From Acidimicrobiales bacterium (GTDB lineage Bacteria > Actinomycetota > Acidimicrobiia > Acidimicrobiales > MedAcidi-G1): DNA of 64,000 nt. This document shows, one piece after another, positions 29,873-39,340 of the stretch (position 1 is the first letter of the stretch; each line of letters opens with the position of its first letter). The notes below the pieces were generated by a model. That model made no database searches. It was not told the origin of the DNA and worked only from the letters and a program-made list of their open reading frames with translations. Made by a program: the position numbers and the translations under genes. The stretch spans positions 1-64,000 of the forward strand of contig JAPKBH010000002.1 of the NCBI GenBank assembly GCA_028823445.1, given 5' to 3'.

Positions 29873-30334
29873 TTGGGAGAACAACCCACACCCGCCGAAA
29901 TTGAACGGGTGGCCGAACTCTTGGGTCGACGCCCCGGCGGGGATTTCACCATTGTGGTGCGCGAGCCTGACGGTGATCCGGTGGTTATCCGCAACTACCC
30001 CCTGTTAAACAGCGGACGCCCCATGCCCACCCGCTACTGGTTGGTCGGGCCAGCATTGCGTAGCCGCATCGGAACGTTGGAATCAAACGGTGGGGTAAGA
30101 GACGCCGAAGCAACGGTGGACCCAGAAGAACTAGCGGCCGCCCATAAATGCTACGCAGCAGAACGCGACGCAGAGATTCCCGATGACTACACCGGTCACC
30201 GACCCAGCAACGGGGTAGGGGGCACGCGCCAAGGGGTTAAATGCTTGCACGCTCATTACGCCTGGTTTTTAGCGGGCGGCGACGACCCAGTGGGCCGTTG
30301 GGTGCATGAACAACTGGCCATTGACCATGGGTGA
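29873..30334 (+). CDS. DUF501 domain-containing protein
   Basis: ELLGRRPGGDFTIVVR..GDPVVIRNYPLLNSGRPMPTRYWLVG; GVKCLHAHYAWFLAGGDDPVGRWV. Confidence 0.9.
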   Translation: MGEQPTPAEIERVAELLGRRPGGDFTIVVREPDGDPVVIRNYPLLNSGRPMPTRYWLVGPALRSRIGTLESNGGVRDAEATVDPEELAAAHKCYAAERDAEIPDDYTGHRPSNGVGGTRQGVKCLHAHYAWFLAGGDDPVGRWVHEQLAIDHG

Positions 30335-31250
30335 AACAAACCAAGAACTGGTGGCCGCCATTGATTGCGGAACCAACTCCACCCGTTTGCTGATTAGCGA
30401 CGGAAAACACAGTGTCGAACGCCTTATGCGCATTACCCGCTTAGGCCAAGGGGTGGAAGCCACCGGGTGTTTGGCGCCAGAGGCTATTGTCCGAGTGGTT
30501 ACGGTTTTAGAAGAGTACCGACAGGTGCTGGACGACCATGGGGTGAAAAAGATCCGCATGGTTGCAACCTCGGCGGCCCGCGATGCCAGCAATGCTGAAG
30601 AGTTTTTTGCGGCAGCCGAAAAAGCTGTGGGGGTGCGCCCCGAGTTGCTTTCTGGCCAACAAGAAGGGCAACTCTCTTTTTTGGGCGCCACGGCAGACCT
30701 CAATGCCGAAGATGGGCCGTTTGTGATCATGGATATCGGGGGAGGGTCTACCGAGTTTGTGGTGGGCACCACCGAAGCCGAAGAGGTGATTTCATGCGAT
30801 ATTGGTTGCGTACGGTTAACCGAAAAGTGGATTGAGCACGACCCGGTATTACCCGAAGAACTGTTGGCTTGTTTAACTATTGTGGATGGCCATCTTGATG
30901 ACGTAAAACGAGAGGTCCCGGGCATTACCACGGCCGCTACTTTGGTGGGCCTAGCCGGAACGGTGTCAGCAGCGGCGGCCATAGAGCAAGGATTAGCGGT
31001 CTATGACCAAGAGCGAATCCACCATTTTCGCTTAACCAAAGAAGCGGTGGAAGACATTTTTCGTACGCTGGCTACCGAAAATCGTGAAGAACGGTTGGCT
31101 AACCCGGGGTTAGAAGAACAACGAGCAGACGTTATTATGGGCGGCCTTTGTGTGCTGGTCAAAGTGATGCGGCGCTTTGGTTTTCAAGAATGTTTAGTTT
31201 CAGAAAAAGATATTTTGGATGGCCTGATCTTTTCATTAGTTAACGGGTAG
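30327..31250 (+). CDS. Ppx/GppA family exopolyphosphatase
   Basis: AAIDCGTNSTRLLI, MVATSAARDA, VIMDIGGGSTEFV motifs; ATGGGTGA overlap with DUF501 stop. Confidence 0.93.
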   Translation: MGETNQELVAAIDCGTNSTRLLISDGKHSVERLMRITRLGQGVEATGCLAPEAIVRVVTVLEEYRQVLDDHGVKKIRMVATSAARDASNAEEFFAAAEKAVGVRPELLSGQQEGQLSFLGATADLNAEDGPFVIMDIGGGSTEFVVGTTEAEEVISCDIGCVRLTEKWIEHDPVLPEELLACLTIVDGHLDDVKREVPGITTAATLVGLAGTVSAAAAIEQGLAVYDQERIHHFRLTKEAVEDIFRTLATENREERLANPGLEEQRADVIMGGLCVLVKVMRRFGFQECLVSEKDILDGLIFSLVNG

Positions 31251-31295
31251 GGTTCGGAAACTTTTCATCATCGGGAGTCTTGAGGGAGGCCACCA

Positions 31296-32390
31296 ATGCC
31301 AGTATCTGATCGATTGCTTATGGGACCCGGCCCCGGGAACCCGTACCCCGAGGTCATGACTGCCTTGGGTCGCCCTTTGATGGGGCACCTTGACCCAGAG
31401 TTTATTGCTTTGCTGGACGAAACCTGCGACCGTTTACGTCAGGTTTTTCAAACGACTAATCCGCTGACTTTTCCCGTTTCGGGTACCGGTTCGGCGGGCA
31501 TGGAAGCCACGGTACTCAACTTGGTGGGCCCCGGAGACACCATGGTGGTGGGGGTCAACGGGGTTTTTGGCGGTCGTTTGTGTGATGTGGCCGAGCGTAC
31601 CGGCGCCGAAGTTATACGTGTAGATGCGGAGTGGGGTCAGGCCCTGGATCCAGAACTGTTACTCCAAGCCCACCCCAACCCCAAGGTGATTGCCGTAGTG
31701 CACGCAGAGACCTCTACCGGGGTGCGTAACGATCTTGAGGCATTGGGGGCAGGTAAAGGTGAAGCCCTTTTACTGGTGGATGCCGTGACTTCACTGGGCG
31801 GTATTCCTACCGAGTTTGACGCTTGGGGAGTAGATGTGGCTTATAGCGGGACACAAAAATGTTTGGGCACCCCTCCGGGGTTGTCGCCGGTAACCGTTTC
31901 TCCTCGAGCTTTGGAGCGGGTGGTACCCAAGTCCCCGTCCTGGTATTTTGATTTTAAAGCGATTGCCGCTTATGTCACCGGGGGTAGCGCTCGGGCTTAT
32001 CACCACACAGCACCTATTTCCATGATTTTTGCTTTACATGCAGGCTTGGGGGTGGTGCTTGAAGAGGGCCTCGGTGCGGTGGTTGCTCGGCATCAAACCT
32101 GTGGTGACTTGCTCAAAAATGGTTTGACTGAACGAGGGTTTACCCTGTTTGCCCAAGAGGGTCACCGATTACCGCAATTGACTTCGGTGGTAATCCCACA
32201 AGATAGGTTGCCTGCTGGTCAAGACGAAGCAGCAGTTCGCCGTACCCTTTTGGACCGCTACGACATTGAAATTGGCGGCGGTTTAGGGCCGGTTGCTGGT
32301 CAAGTGTGGCGTATCGGCACCATGGGCCATACCGCTCGGGAAAGCAACGTTTTGATGCTGTTGGGGGCGTTGGACGAGATTCTGGTTTAG
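31296..32390 (+). CDS. Class V aminotransferase (alanine/serine-glyoxylate type)
   Basis: LLMGPGPGNPYPEV, VDAVTSLGGIPTEFDAWGVDVAYSGTQKCLGTPPGL. Confidence 0.88.
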   Translation: MPVSDRLLMGPGPGNPYPEVMTALGRPLMGHLDPEFIALLDETCDRLRQVFQTTNPLTFPVSGTGSAGMEATVLNLVGPGDTMVVGVNGVFGGRLCDVAERTGAEVIRVDAEWGQALDPELLLQAHPNPKVIAVVHAETSTGVRNDLEALGAGKGEALLLVDAVTSLGGIPTEFDAWGVDVAYSGTQKCLGTPPGLSPVTVSPRALERVVPKSPSWYFDFKAIAAYVTGGSARAYHHTAPISMIFALHAGLGVVLEEGLGAVVARHQTCGDLLKNGLTERGFTLFAQEGHRLPQLTSVVIPQDRLPAGQDEAAVRRTLLDRYDIEIGGGLGPVAGQVWRIGTMGHTARESNVLMLLGALDEILV

Positions 32391-32431
32391 CCGAGGTGGT
32401 GCTGCCTGCTTCTGTCGGCCACAATAGCGGT

Positions 32432-33034
32432 ATGGAAGAAACACCAACACTGCGAGGTAAACGGGTGCTTTTGCGTCCGTTGGAGCCACAAGATTTTGTT
32501 GCGTGGCAAGAGGTTCGGCAACGAAACCGCCAGTGGCTTACCCAATGGGAGCCACTCCGCGAGGCCGGGAGCATTGACCCGTCGCAAGATGAAAAAGCTT
32601 TTGAGGTGCGCTGCCGGTCACGCCAGCGGGAACGCCAACTGGGGGTCGGTTGGGGTTTTGGCGTTTTTGTAGAAGACGCCTTGGTGGGAGAAATAAATCT
32701 CAACAACGTGGTTCGTGGAGCTTTTCAAAGCGCCCACGTGGGGTACTGGGTAGATGAAAAACAGACCGGCCAGGGCTACACCCCGGAAGCTTTGGTGGTG
32801 CTACTGCACTTTGCTTTTGAAGAGGCAAACTTGCACCGTATACAGATCTCTATAGTGCCTCGCAATGTGGCTTCGCGGCGAGTGGTGGAAAAACTTGATC
32901 TGCGGTGCGAGGGCTTAGCGGAGCGCTATTTAGAGATAGCGGGCACTTGGGAAGATCATTTACGTTTTGCTTTTACCGCCGAAGAATGGGCGGTACGCAG
33001 CGAAGAGTTTGCCCAAAGGTGGCTTGAGGTTTAG
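32432..33034 (+). CDS. GNAT family N-acetyltransferase (RimJ-like)
   Basis: RVLLRPLEPQDF, GYWVDEKQTGQGYTPEALVVLLHFAFEEANLHRIQ; ATG at 32432. Confidence 0.88.
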   Translation: MEETPTLRGKRVLLRPLEPQDFVAWQEVRQRNRQWLTQWEPLREAGSIDPSQDEKAFEVRCRSRQRERQLGVGWGFGVFVEDALVGEINLNNVVRGAFQSAHVGYWVDEKQTGQGYTPEALVVLLHFAFEEANLHRIQISIVPRNVASRRVVEKLDLRCEGLAERYLEIAGTWEDHLRFAFTAEEWAVRSEEFAQRWLEV

Positions 33035-33795
33035 TTCTTTTTAGCGATACGGTTTTTGAGTTTGGCGATCATTTCGGTGAACGCCGGTTGTTGCATAGAC
33101 CATTGTTGGGGTTCAAGTTCGAGTTGCACGGAAGCTACCGATTCGGTGACGGCGGCGCCCGCATGCAGGGTTTCTTTAGTGCGAGCTACCAAATCTCGTG
33201 GGTGCCCAGCGGCGCGAGCGGCGTGGGCTACCGCTACGTCAATGAGATCTTCGTCGCTTACGCATTCCCAAGCAACGCCGCGTTGGGCGGCTTGTTGGCC
33301 GTCTAAAATCTGACCAAATAAGACCATGGCTTTGGTGGTGGCTAAATCGGTGATGTTACGCAGGCGCCAAGTGTGGCCGCCCCCCGGGTGGAGGCCAATG
33401 TCTAAAAACCGAGTGTCGAAGCGGGCGGACTCACCGGCGATAACCAAGTCGCAGCCCAAAACCATGTTCATACCGGCCCCTACGGCGGCGCCATTTACGG
33501 CGGCTACGGTGGCTAGCGGGGAGTGCGCTACACGTAAAAAGCCAGCATAGATTTCTGGCAATGCACCACCTTGGGTTTGCCCGGCCTCCAGCAAATCATC
33601 AAGCACTGCTCCGGCGCAAAAGGCTCGACCGGCTCCGGTTAGTACCACTGCACCGATGTTTTCATCTGCTTCGAGTTCGTCAAAGGTGGCGAGTAACGCT
33701 TCGTTTAGTTCAGTTGAAACTACGTTGCGTCGCTCGGGGTCGTTAAAGGTGAGCAAGGCAACTCGGCCTCGGATTTCTTTTTGCAAAATTTTCAT
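33031..33795 (-). CDS. Enoyl-CoA hydratase/isomerase family protein
   Basis: GAVVLTGAGRAFCAGAVLDDL, AAVNGAAVGAGMNMVLGCDLVIA; ATG at 33795. Confidence 0.88.
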   Translation of the reverse strand: MKILQKEIRGRVALLTFNDPERRNVVSTELNEALLATFDELEADENIGAVVLTGAGRAFCAGAVLDDLLEAGQTQGGALPEIYAGFLRVAHSPLATVAAVNGAAVGAGMNMVLGCDLVIAGESARFDTRFLDIGLHPGGGHTWRLRNITDLATTKAMVLFGQILDGQQAAQRGVAWECVSDEDLIDVAVAHAARAAGHPRDLVARTKETLHAGAAVTESVASVQLELEPQQWSMQQPAFTEMIAKLKNRIAKKN

Positions 33796-33858
33796 GCTGC
33801 AGTTTGCCACAAAGGCCGGTGAGTGCGGTGCAGCGGCCGGGCTCTAGGGTAAACAGCA

Positions 33859-35103
33859 ATGAACTCTCCTCGCCAAAAGTCATCGGGAAGGTACCCCGCT
33901 ATGGGGCACCGCAATTACCGTTTGTTCTGGACCGGTGGCCTCATTACCAACAACGGTCGTTGGATTCGTATGGTGGCGGGAAGTTGGGTGATGTATGCCC
34001 TGACGGATTCCGCATCGTGGGTAGGGTTCGCTGCCTTCGCCAGCATGGTTCCGATGTTTGTCATGAACCCGCTTTCTGGTTGGATTTCCGACCACCGCAA
34101 TCGCCGCAACACTTTGCTCATCACTAACGGGCTGCAAGCGGTGGTGGCGGTAATGATGGCTTTGGTCTGGGCACTGGGGCTATCGAGCCCATGGCCGTGG
34201 GTGGTATTGATGGCCGTTGGTGGGGTGGTTAATGGTATTCGGTTACCAGTTTGGCAAGCTTTTGTTGCTGAGTGCGTGCCGCGTTCCGAGTTGTCGAATG
34301 CCATTGCCCTGAACTCCACCCAGTTCAATGCCGCTCGGGCAACCGGGCCGGCCATTGGCGGTTTGATCATCGGTACTTGGGGTCCGGGGTGGGCTTTGCT
34401 CGCCGTAGCGATCTTTCATTTGCCGGTGGCTATTGCTTTGGCCCTTATTGACCCGACAAAGCTGGTAAGTGGTCAAGCGGGTGATCCTGAAAATCAACCG
34501 ACAGTGTGGGGTGGTTTTCGTGAGGGGGTGCGCTATGTGCGGGGCGCTCCGGGCATTCGGACCGCCATTTTGTCGGTCATGCTTATTGCCGCCTTTGCCA
34601 TGCCTTTAGTGCAACAGGTAGTGGTGTTTGCCGAAGAAGTTTTTGAAGTGTCGCCGTTCTGGTTTGGCGTACTTGGTTCGGCACAAGGTATCGGTGGCGT
34701 TTTGGTGGCTCCGTGGGTAGCGGGGATGGCGGGTAATTTGCAGCGCTCACGAGTACAGGTGGTGTCGTTGGTCGGTTACGGGGTTGCGGTAGTGATTTTC
34801 GGGCTGGCGCCCTCGTTTTGGGTAGGTTTTGCTGCCTTAATGGTCATCGGTGGGGTGCATTTGTTGTCGGCTACCAACTTGAACTCAACGGTTCAACTGC
34901 AAGTAGATGATGCCGTACGGGGCCGGGTGATGGCTATTTATCTTTTGGGCATGTTGGGGGTTATGCCGTTTTCTAACTTGCTGGTGGGGGCGTTAATCTC
35001 GTCTTTTGGTCCGCGCCCGGTGGTGGTTATTGGGGGCGTGTTGCTGAGTCTGGGTGGGCTGGGGCTTTTCTGGTCAGGAAAACTTGACCACCTTGACGAT
35101 TAA
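33859..35103 (+). CDS. MFS transporter
   Basis: 414 aa, about 12 TM, GHRNYRLFWTGGLITNNGRWI, MNPLSGWISDHRNRRNTLLITN. Confidence 0.87.
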   Translation: MNSPRQKSSGRYPAMGHRNYRLFWTGGLITNNGRWIRMVAGSWVMYALTDSASWVGFAAFASMVPMFVMNPLSGWISDHRNRRNTLLITNGLQAVVAVMMALVWALGLSSPWPWVVLMAVGGVVNGIRLPVWQAFVAECVPRSELSNAIALNSTQFNAARATGPAIGGLIIGTWGPGWALLAVAIFHLPVAIALALIDPTKLVSGQAGDPENQPTVWGGFREGVRYVRGAPGIRTAILSVMLIAAFAMPLVQQVVVFAEEVFEVSPFWFGVLGSAQGIGGVLVAPWVAGMAGNLQRSRVQVVSLVGYGVAVVIFGLAPSFWVGFAALMVIGGVHLLSATNLNSTVQLQVDDAVRGRVMAIYLLGMLGVMPFSNLLVGALISSFGPRPVVVIGGVLLSLGGLGLFWSGKLDHLDD

Positions 35104-35120
35104 CAAGGGCAGCGAGGCGG

Positions 35121-36083
35121 TTACCAAGAAGGTTGTTCTTCTAGAAAAGAGCGCCCAGTTTCGCAGGTTTCGGCTAGATCGCACCAACGACACTGTGGTC
35201 CGGCGGTGGTGGTGGGGGCTACTTGCTGATGGGTGAGTTGCATGTAGATGGCCGCCGCATCAGCTACTCGCGCCACGGTGGCCATCAATAAATCTTCGGT
35301 AACTGTTTCGGGAACGAAGTGAGCGGAGTCCAAATAGTAGGTAGCTAAGAGGCGTGGCGGTACCCCAATGCGTAGAGCTTCGATGAGGGCGTAGAAGCGG
35401 AGGTCTTCGGTGTGCAGGGGCGAGAAGTTGCCGGTTTTGAGATCGATGATGACTTTGCCTGCTCGGTGGCCTTCGGCTACCCCGAGGGTCAGGTCGGCTC
35501 GGCCCGACAAGATGAGTCGCCCGCCGCAGAGTTCGGAACGCAAACGGCTTTCGCTGACCGGTCGCCATGCGGGCCGCAGCGGTGGCCAGCATTCGAGGTA
35601 CTTGGTAAAAGCATCAAGCGATTCGGAACGTAACTCAGCCCGCTCTACTTCGGTGCATCCTTGGAGCCAATGCCCGAGGCTGCCGGAGTCTTGTTCGTAG
35701 CGAGCGAGAGCTTCGTCAATGATGACCGGGGGTTCGATTTCTCGACGCCAGTTGATGGCCAACTCAACGGCTTTGTGGACAATGCTGCCGCGGGCAATGT
35801 TGACTGCCCACACAAATTCTTGTTCTTGTTCGTGGAGGTAACGGGTTTGGCAGCCGTGGAGTTGCCCCAGTAGGTGTTTGGCCAAGAAGAGATCTTGGCC
35901 CGGGGGGAGTGCTTCTAGCAGCGGCTCCACAGCGCTTTCTAATGCTGCCCGAAGATGATGGCGCAGGTCTTCGGCAAAAAGAGGGCGCTCTTCGAGCCGA
36001 GCACCGAGCTGCTCTAGGACCGCTTGCTGGGCGGGGTTGAGTTGCTGTTCTGGGGAGCTGGAGGTGGTTTCTGGCGTGTTCAT
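35121..36083 (-). CDS. PD-(D/E)XK nuclease superfamily protein (RecB-like)
   Basis: LILSGRADLTLG...KVIIDLKTGNFSPLHTEDLRFYALI; terminal CRWCDLAETCE Cys motif. Confidence 0.8.
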   Translation of the reverse strand: MNTPETTSSSPEQQLNPAQQAVLEQLGARLEERPLFAEDLRHHLRAALESAVEPLLEALPPGQDLFLAKHLLGQLHGCQTRYLHEQEQEFVWAVNIARGSIVHKAVELAINWRREIEPPVIIDEALARYEQDSGSLGHWLQGCTEVERAELRSESLDAFTKYLECWPPLRPAWRPVSESRLRSELCGGRLILSGRADLTLGVAEGHRAGKVIIDLKTGNFSPLHTEDLRFYALIEALRIGVPPRLLATYYLDSAHFVPETVTEDLLMATVARVADAAAIYMQLTHQQVAPTTTAGPQCRWCDLAETCETGRSFLEEQPSW

Positions 36084-36120
36084 TTCCCCATTGTCACACC
36101 CCTAGTAGATAATAGAAGTG

Positions 36121-36423
36121 ATGGAAGCCATGTCACTAAGATTCGCAGAGGTTGCCCGCTCGTTAGGTCGAGCTGGGCGCTTAATAGCTTTAGACGTTCC
36201 GACCTTTCGGAGCCCTCCGGTGCTTCTGGGTGTGCAACGCACTATTCGTCGCCGGGGCGACACAGCCACCATTTCGGTGGTGGTGCGGGGGCGGCCATGG
36301 GGAGCGGTGATTGCCGACATGGTTGAAGGCGTGGTAGTTGCCAATGGTTTGAGTGGGTCACGGGCCGACATTGCTCGGTCGGCGTTGTGGCAAGCGGTCG
36401 ACGGCGATGCTTTGGCCGCATAG
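36121..36423 (+). CDS. Small conserved-looking protein of unknown function
   Basis: 101 aa ORF in the gap between PD-(D/E)XK gene and tRNA-Leu; no recognised domain. Confidence 0.5.
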   Translation: MEAMSLRFAEVARSLGRAGRLIALDVPTFRSPPVLLGVQRTIRRRGDTATISVVVRGRPWGAVIADMVEGVVVANGLSGSRADIARSALWQAVDGDALAA

Positions 36424-36501
36424 CAGGAGGCTTTTTTGAGAAGAACCTTGCTCTTTTGTGTCCGCTGAGGCATTCGTTGGCTAGCGTAGGCAGTGGTTTC
36501 A

Positions 36502-36588
36502 GCCCGGATGGCGGAACAGGTAGACGCAGTGGGCTTAAACCCCGCGGCTGTTAATAACAGCGTGTGAGTTCAAATCTCACTCCGGGCA
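36502..36588 (+). tRNA. tRNA-Leu(TAA)
   Basis: Acceptor gcccgga/tccgggc; anticodon loop cttaaac (anticodon TAA) closed by gtggg/cccgc; long variable arm gctgtt-aat-aacagc; T-arm gtgag-ttcaaat-ctcac; no encoded CCA. Confidence 0.95.
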
Positions 36589-36607
36589 CAAACCTAAAAT
36601 TATCGGG

Positions 36608-37855
36608 TTAACCCGAAAGGTTATTTTTGCGGTCGCTGAGCAGGTCTCGCCCTTCCCAAACTGCTGGGCTCTGGGTGTAGTCCACAGCAAAACGTTCGGC
36701 GGGCAGGTCGTCTACCCACTTGCCATTCAGCGTTAACGAAGCGGCTAAAGCACCCATAGGGTCGGCCCATTTAGCGCAGCGCCCGTTCCCACCGATAGCC
36801 GAATAAAGCAGATCAGGCACCAAAATGTCAATGTAAGGCATGGCGTGGGTGGTGTAGGTGATAACGCACCGCTGGGTATGCCAAGCGGTAGCGCTTATTC
36901 CTGGGTAGGTGGCTTCGATGGAACTGCGTAGGGCATCGACCATGCGATCGCTGTCGCCCGAGCGATACCAGGCGTTAATGTCTTCGGAGGTATCAACCCA
37001 ACGGTCGGCGGTGGTGTTGGTTCCCCACTTCAACATGGTGCGCCCATCGGGGTAGGTAATGGGCGCCACGGTGTAAATATCGCTGGCTGCCGGGTGGTCA
37101 ATGACGTAATGCATGACTGGCAAATTGGCTAAACGTTGGGCCTCTGCGGGGTCAAGTTCGGCCAGCAGAACCATTTCGGTTTTGCGACGCAAAGCAACCG
37201 GTCGAGGAAGCAGGCCGCTGAGGTTACTCCATGCGCCGGTGGCTACCAGAGCCTTTCTCGCCGCCACCGTTGACGCGTCAGCCAAGGTGACCGTTGTTTG
37301 AAGATTTTTTCTGTCGAGGTTGAGCCCCACGGCGGGTTGGGTAAAAATTTTCCCCCCGGAAGCAATGGCCCCCTTGAGTTGGGCGGCCACCAAGGCTCGG
37401 GGGTCAAGCGCTCCGCCGGTGCCGGGTTCCAAAAAACCCACCACATCGGACGGGAGGCTGATCTCTGGCCATCGCTGCGCCAATTCTTTGGCATTCAACA
37501 CGTTGACTCCGTGGCCGGAGGGTAGAGCGGCTACCGCCTCGGCTAACCCCTCGTCATCTTCGGGGCGAGAAACAAACAAATGGGCCGGCCCGCTAAAAAC
37601 CTGAGTGTCGCTAAAACTCTCTATGGTTGGGTTGGCCGCTAGGGCTCGGCGAGATAACTCGTTTTCCACCGTACCGGCGTAAAGTCGTCGGGAGAGGCGA
37701 GAAACATCGTGGAATGCTCCAAAAGGACCGGTGTGGGTTTCGGGGGTTGTGGGTTCTGGCGGAGCAATGACGGCCACCGAAGCACCGGATTGCGCCAAAT
37801 GCCGGGCCGCTGAGGCACCGATGATCCCTCCGCCGACAACTACTACATCAAACAT
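36608..37855 (-). CDS. FAD-dependent oxidoreductase (DadA/sarcosine oxidase-like)
   Basis: MFDVVVVGGGIIGASAARHLAQSG dinucleotide fold; DAO-like C-terminus. Confidence 0.85.
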   Translation of the reverse strand: MFDVVVVGGGIIGASAARHLAQSGASVAVIAPPEPTTPETHTGPFGAFHDVSRLSRRLYAGTVENELSRRALAANPTIESFSDTQVFSGPAHLFVSRPEDDEGLAEAVAALPSGHGVNVLNAKELAQRWPEISLPSDVVGFLEPGTGGALDPRALVAAQLKGAIASGGKIFTQPAVGLNLDRKNLQTTVTLADASTVAARKALVATGAWSNLSGLLPRPVALRRKTEMVLLAELDPAEAQRLANLPVMHYVIDHPAASDIYTVAPITYPDGRTMLKWGTNTTADRWVDTSEDINAWYRSGDSDRMVDALRSSIEATYPGISATAWHTQRCVITYTTHAMPYIDILVPDLLYSAIGGNGRCAKWADPMGALAASLTLNGKWVDDLPAERFAVDYTQSPAVWEGRDLLSDRKNNLSG

Positions 37856-37900
37856 GAGGCAAGGCTAGAGCATCTAAACCTGCCGCACTGCTTTGAGCGG

Positions 37901-38794
37901 TTAAATCAACAGAGCGGTTCCAACGATGGTTAATAAAGCGCCTACCCAGGCCCCTAAGGAAGGGCTGCGTCGGGTGACTATCCAAAGCAGTGGCAACATA
38001 ATTACGGGGGTAGTGCCGGCCAAAATGCTCGCTACGCCGGTATCGCCGTGCCCGATGGCGTAAAGCAACAGGGTGGACCCCGCCACCATGGCTACGGTGG
38101 AACTAAAGAACATACGGTTCCAGTCGCCCCGCAAAATGGGCGTTCGTTCGGTGGACTTGGCGAGGCGATCGATGGGTTTGGCGAAAATCCAGAGCAGGGG
38201 GAGAGCAAAAAACACTCGAACGGCTGACACCGTAAGGGTGTCGGACCCATGTTCGAAAACTGGTTTAATAGCTAAAGCACCCGCAGCCTGACCTAAGGCA
38301 CCCAAAGAAGCCCATATAACCCCCACCTTGAGCGGGCCTTCTATTCGTTCAAAAACGGCATCGGCAACGCCGCGGCGAGAACCGAAGTTCACCGCCAACA
38401 TGACCCCTGCTACCGTGCAAATAGCGCCCAGTAGTGCCCAGGATTGCAACACCTCGCTATATAAAATAACCCCGCCTAGGGCAGCTATCGGGGCGTTGGT
38501 AGTAAAAAGTACTGAGGTGCGGCGCGGCCCGATGCGTTCCATGGCCACAAAAAGCCCAAGGTCACCAATAACGAGCCCAACCACCGAAGAAAGAAAGATC
38601 AGCCATAAATCGCCGAGAGCGATGCTGGACCACTCTCCGCGAAAAAGGGCGATAAAAAGTAAAACTATTCCAGAAAGAATGAGGCGGAGGCGGCAAAACC
38701 TTGGTCCGCCCAGGCGGCGTACCGGTTCGGCGGCCACCAGGCTGCTTAAGGCCCACATGGTGGCTGCCAGCAAGGCAGCAATTTGGTATGGCAT
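37901..38794 (-). CDS. EamA/DMT family transporter
   Basis: 297 aa, about 10 TM, two internal EamA-like halves. Confidence 0.85.
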   Translation of the reverse strand: MPYQIAALLAATMWALSSLVAAEPVRRLGGPRFCRLRLILSGIVLLFIALFRGEWSSIALGDLWLIFLSSVVGLVIGDLGLFVAMERIGPRRTSVLFTTNAPIAALGGVILYSEVLQSWALLGAICTVAGVMLAVNFGSRRGVADAVFERIEGPLKVGVIWASLGALGQAAGALAIKPVFEHGSDTLTVSAVRVFFALPLLWIFAKPIDRLAKSTERTPILRGDWNRMFFSSTVAMVAGSTLLLYAIGHGDTGVASILAGTTPVIMLPLLWIVTRRSPSLGAWVGALLTIVGTALLI

Positions 38795-38876
38795 AGAGAG
38801 TAAGTCAATCAGAAAAAGCAGGGAAGCGGTGAGTTGGCATGGTGATTTAAAGCCGCAAGTTGTGTAAAAGTGCGTT

Positions 38877-39287
38877 ATGGAAAAAATCCAAGAAATCAGA
38901 GCGACCGGAGGATGCGACTGCGGAGGCGTGCGCTACCGAGTAACCGGGCCTTTGCGTAACGTGGTGGACTGCCACTGTGAGCCGTGCCGGCGTATTACTG
39001 GCCACCATATGGCCGCTACCTCGGTGGCCGAGAGGGATCTGCACTTTGACACCAAGGAAGCCCTCACCTGGTACCAGCGGACCCCCACGGTGCGTTACGG
39101 GTTTTGTGGCCACTGCGGAGCGTCGTTGTTTTGGGCAGCCAGCGACAAACCTGAGCGAGTTTCGATTACTGCAGGTTCGCTAGATCAACCCACTGGGCTA
39201 ATAACTGAAGAAATTATTTATGCGGCAGAAGCAGGCGACTATCACCGTTTGGACCCTGATGTACCCGCTTTGCCCGGTGACCATTAA
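38877..39287 (+). CDS. GFA-family (glutathione-dependent formaldehyde-activating enzyme-like) zinc protein
   Basis: GGCDCGGVRYRVTGPLRNVVDCHCEPCRRITG; YGFCGHCGASLFW. Confidence 0.9.
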   Translation: MEKIQEIRATGGCDCGGVRYRVTGPLRNVVDCHCEPCRRITGHHMAATSVAERDLHFDTKEALTWYQRTPTVRYGFCGHCGASLFWAASDKPERVSITAGSLDQPTGLITEEIIYAAEAGDYHRLDPDVPALPGDH

Positions 39288-39290
39288 GTA

Positions 39291-39317
39291 GAAAGCCTTG
39301 ATTTCTGGGCTTTCCTT
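39291..39317 (+). terminator. Putative terminator hairpin after GFA gene
   Basis: gaaagcc-ttgatttctg-ggctttc then ctt; weak T-tract. Confidence 0.4.
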
Positions 39318-39340
39318 CAAAAGGTGGCATACTTAAGGTC

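Noticed and set aside
36604-36615. CGGGTTAACCCG palindrome after tRNA-Leu, possible att site
   Set aside because: Only 12 bp, overlaps the stop of the FAD oxidoreductase; no integrase or repeated tRNA 3' end seen
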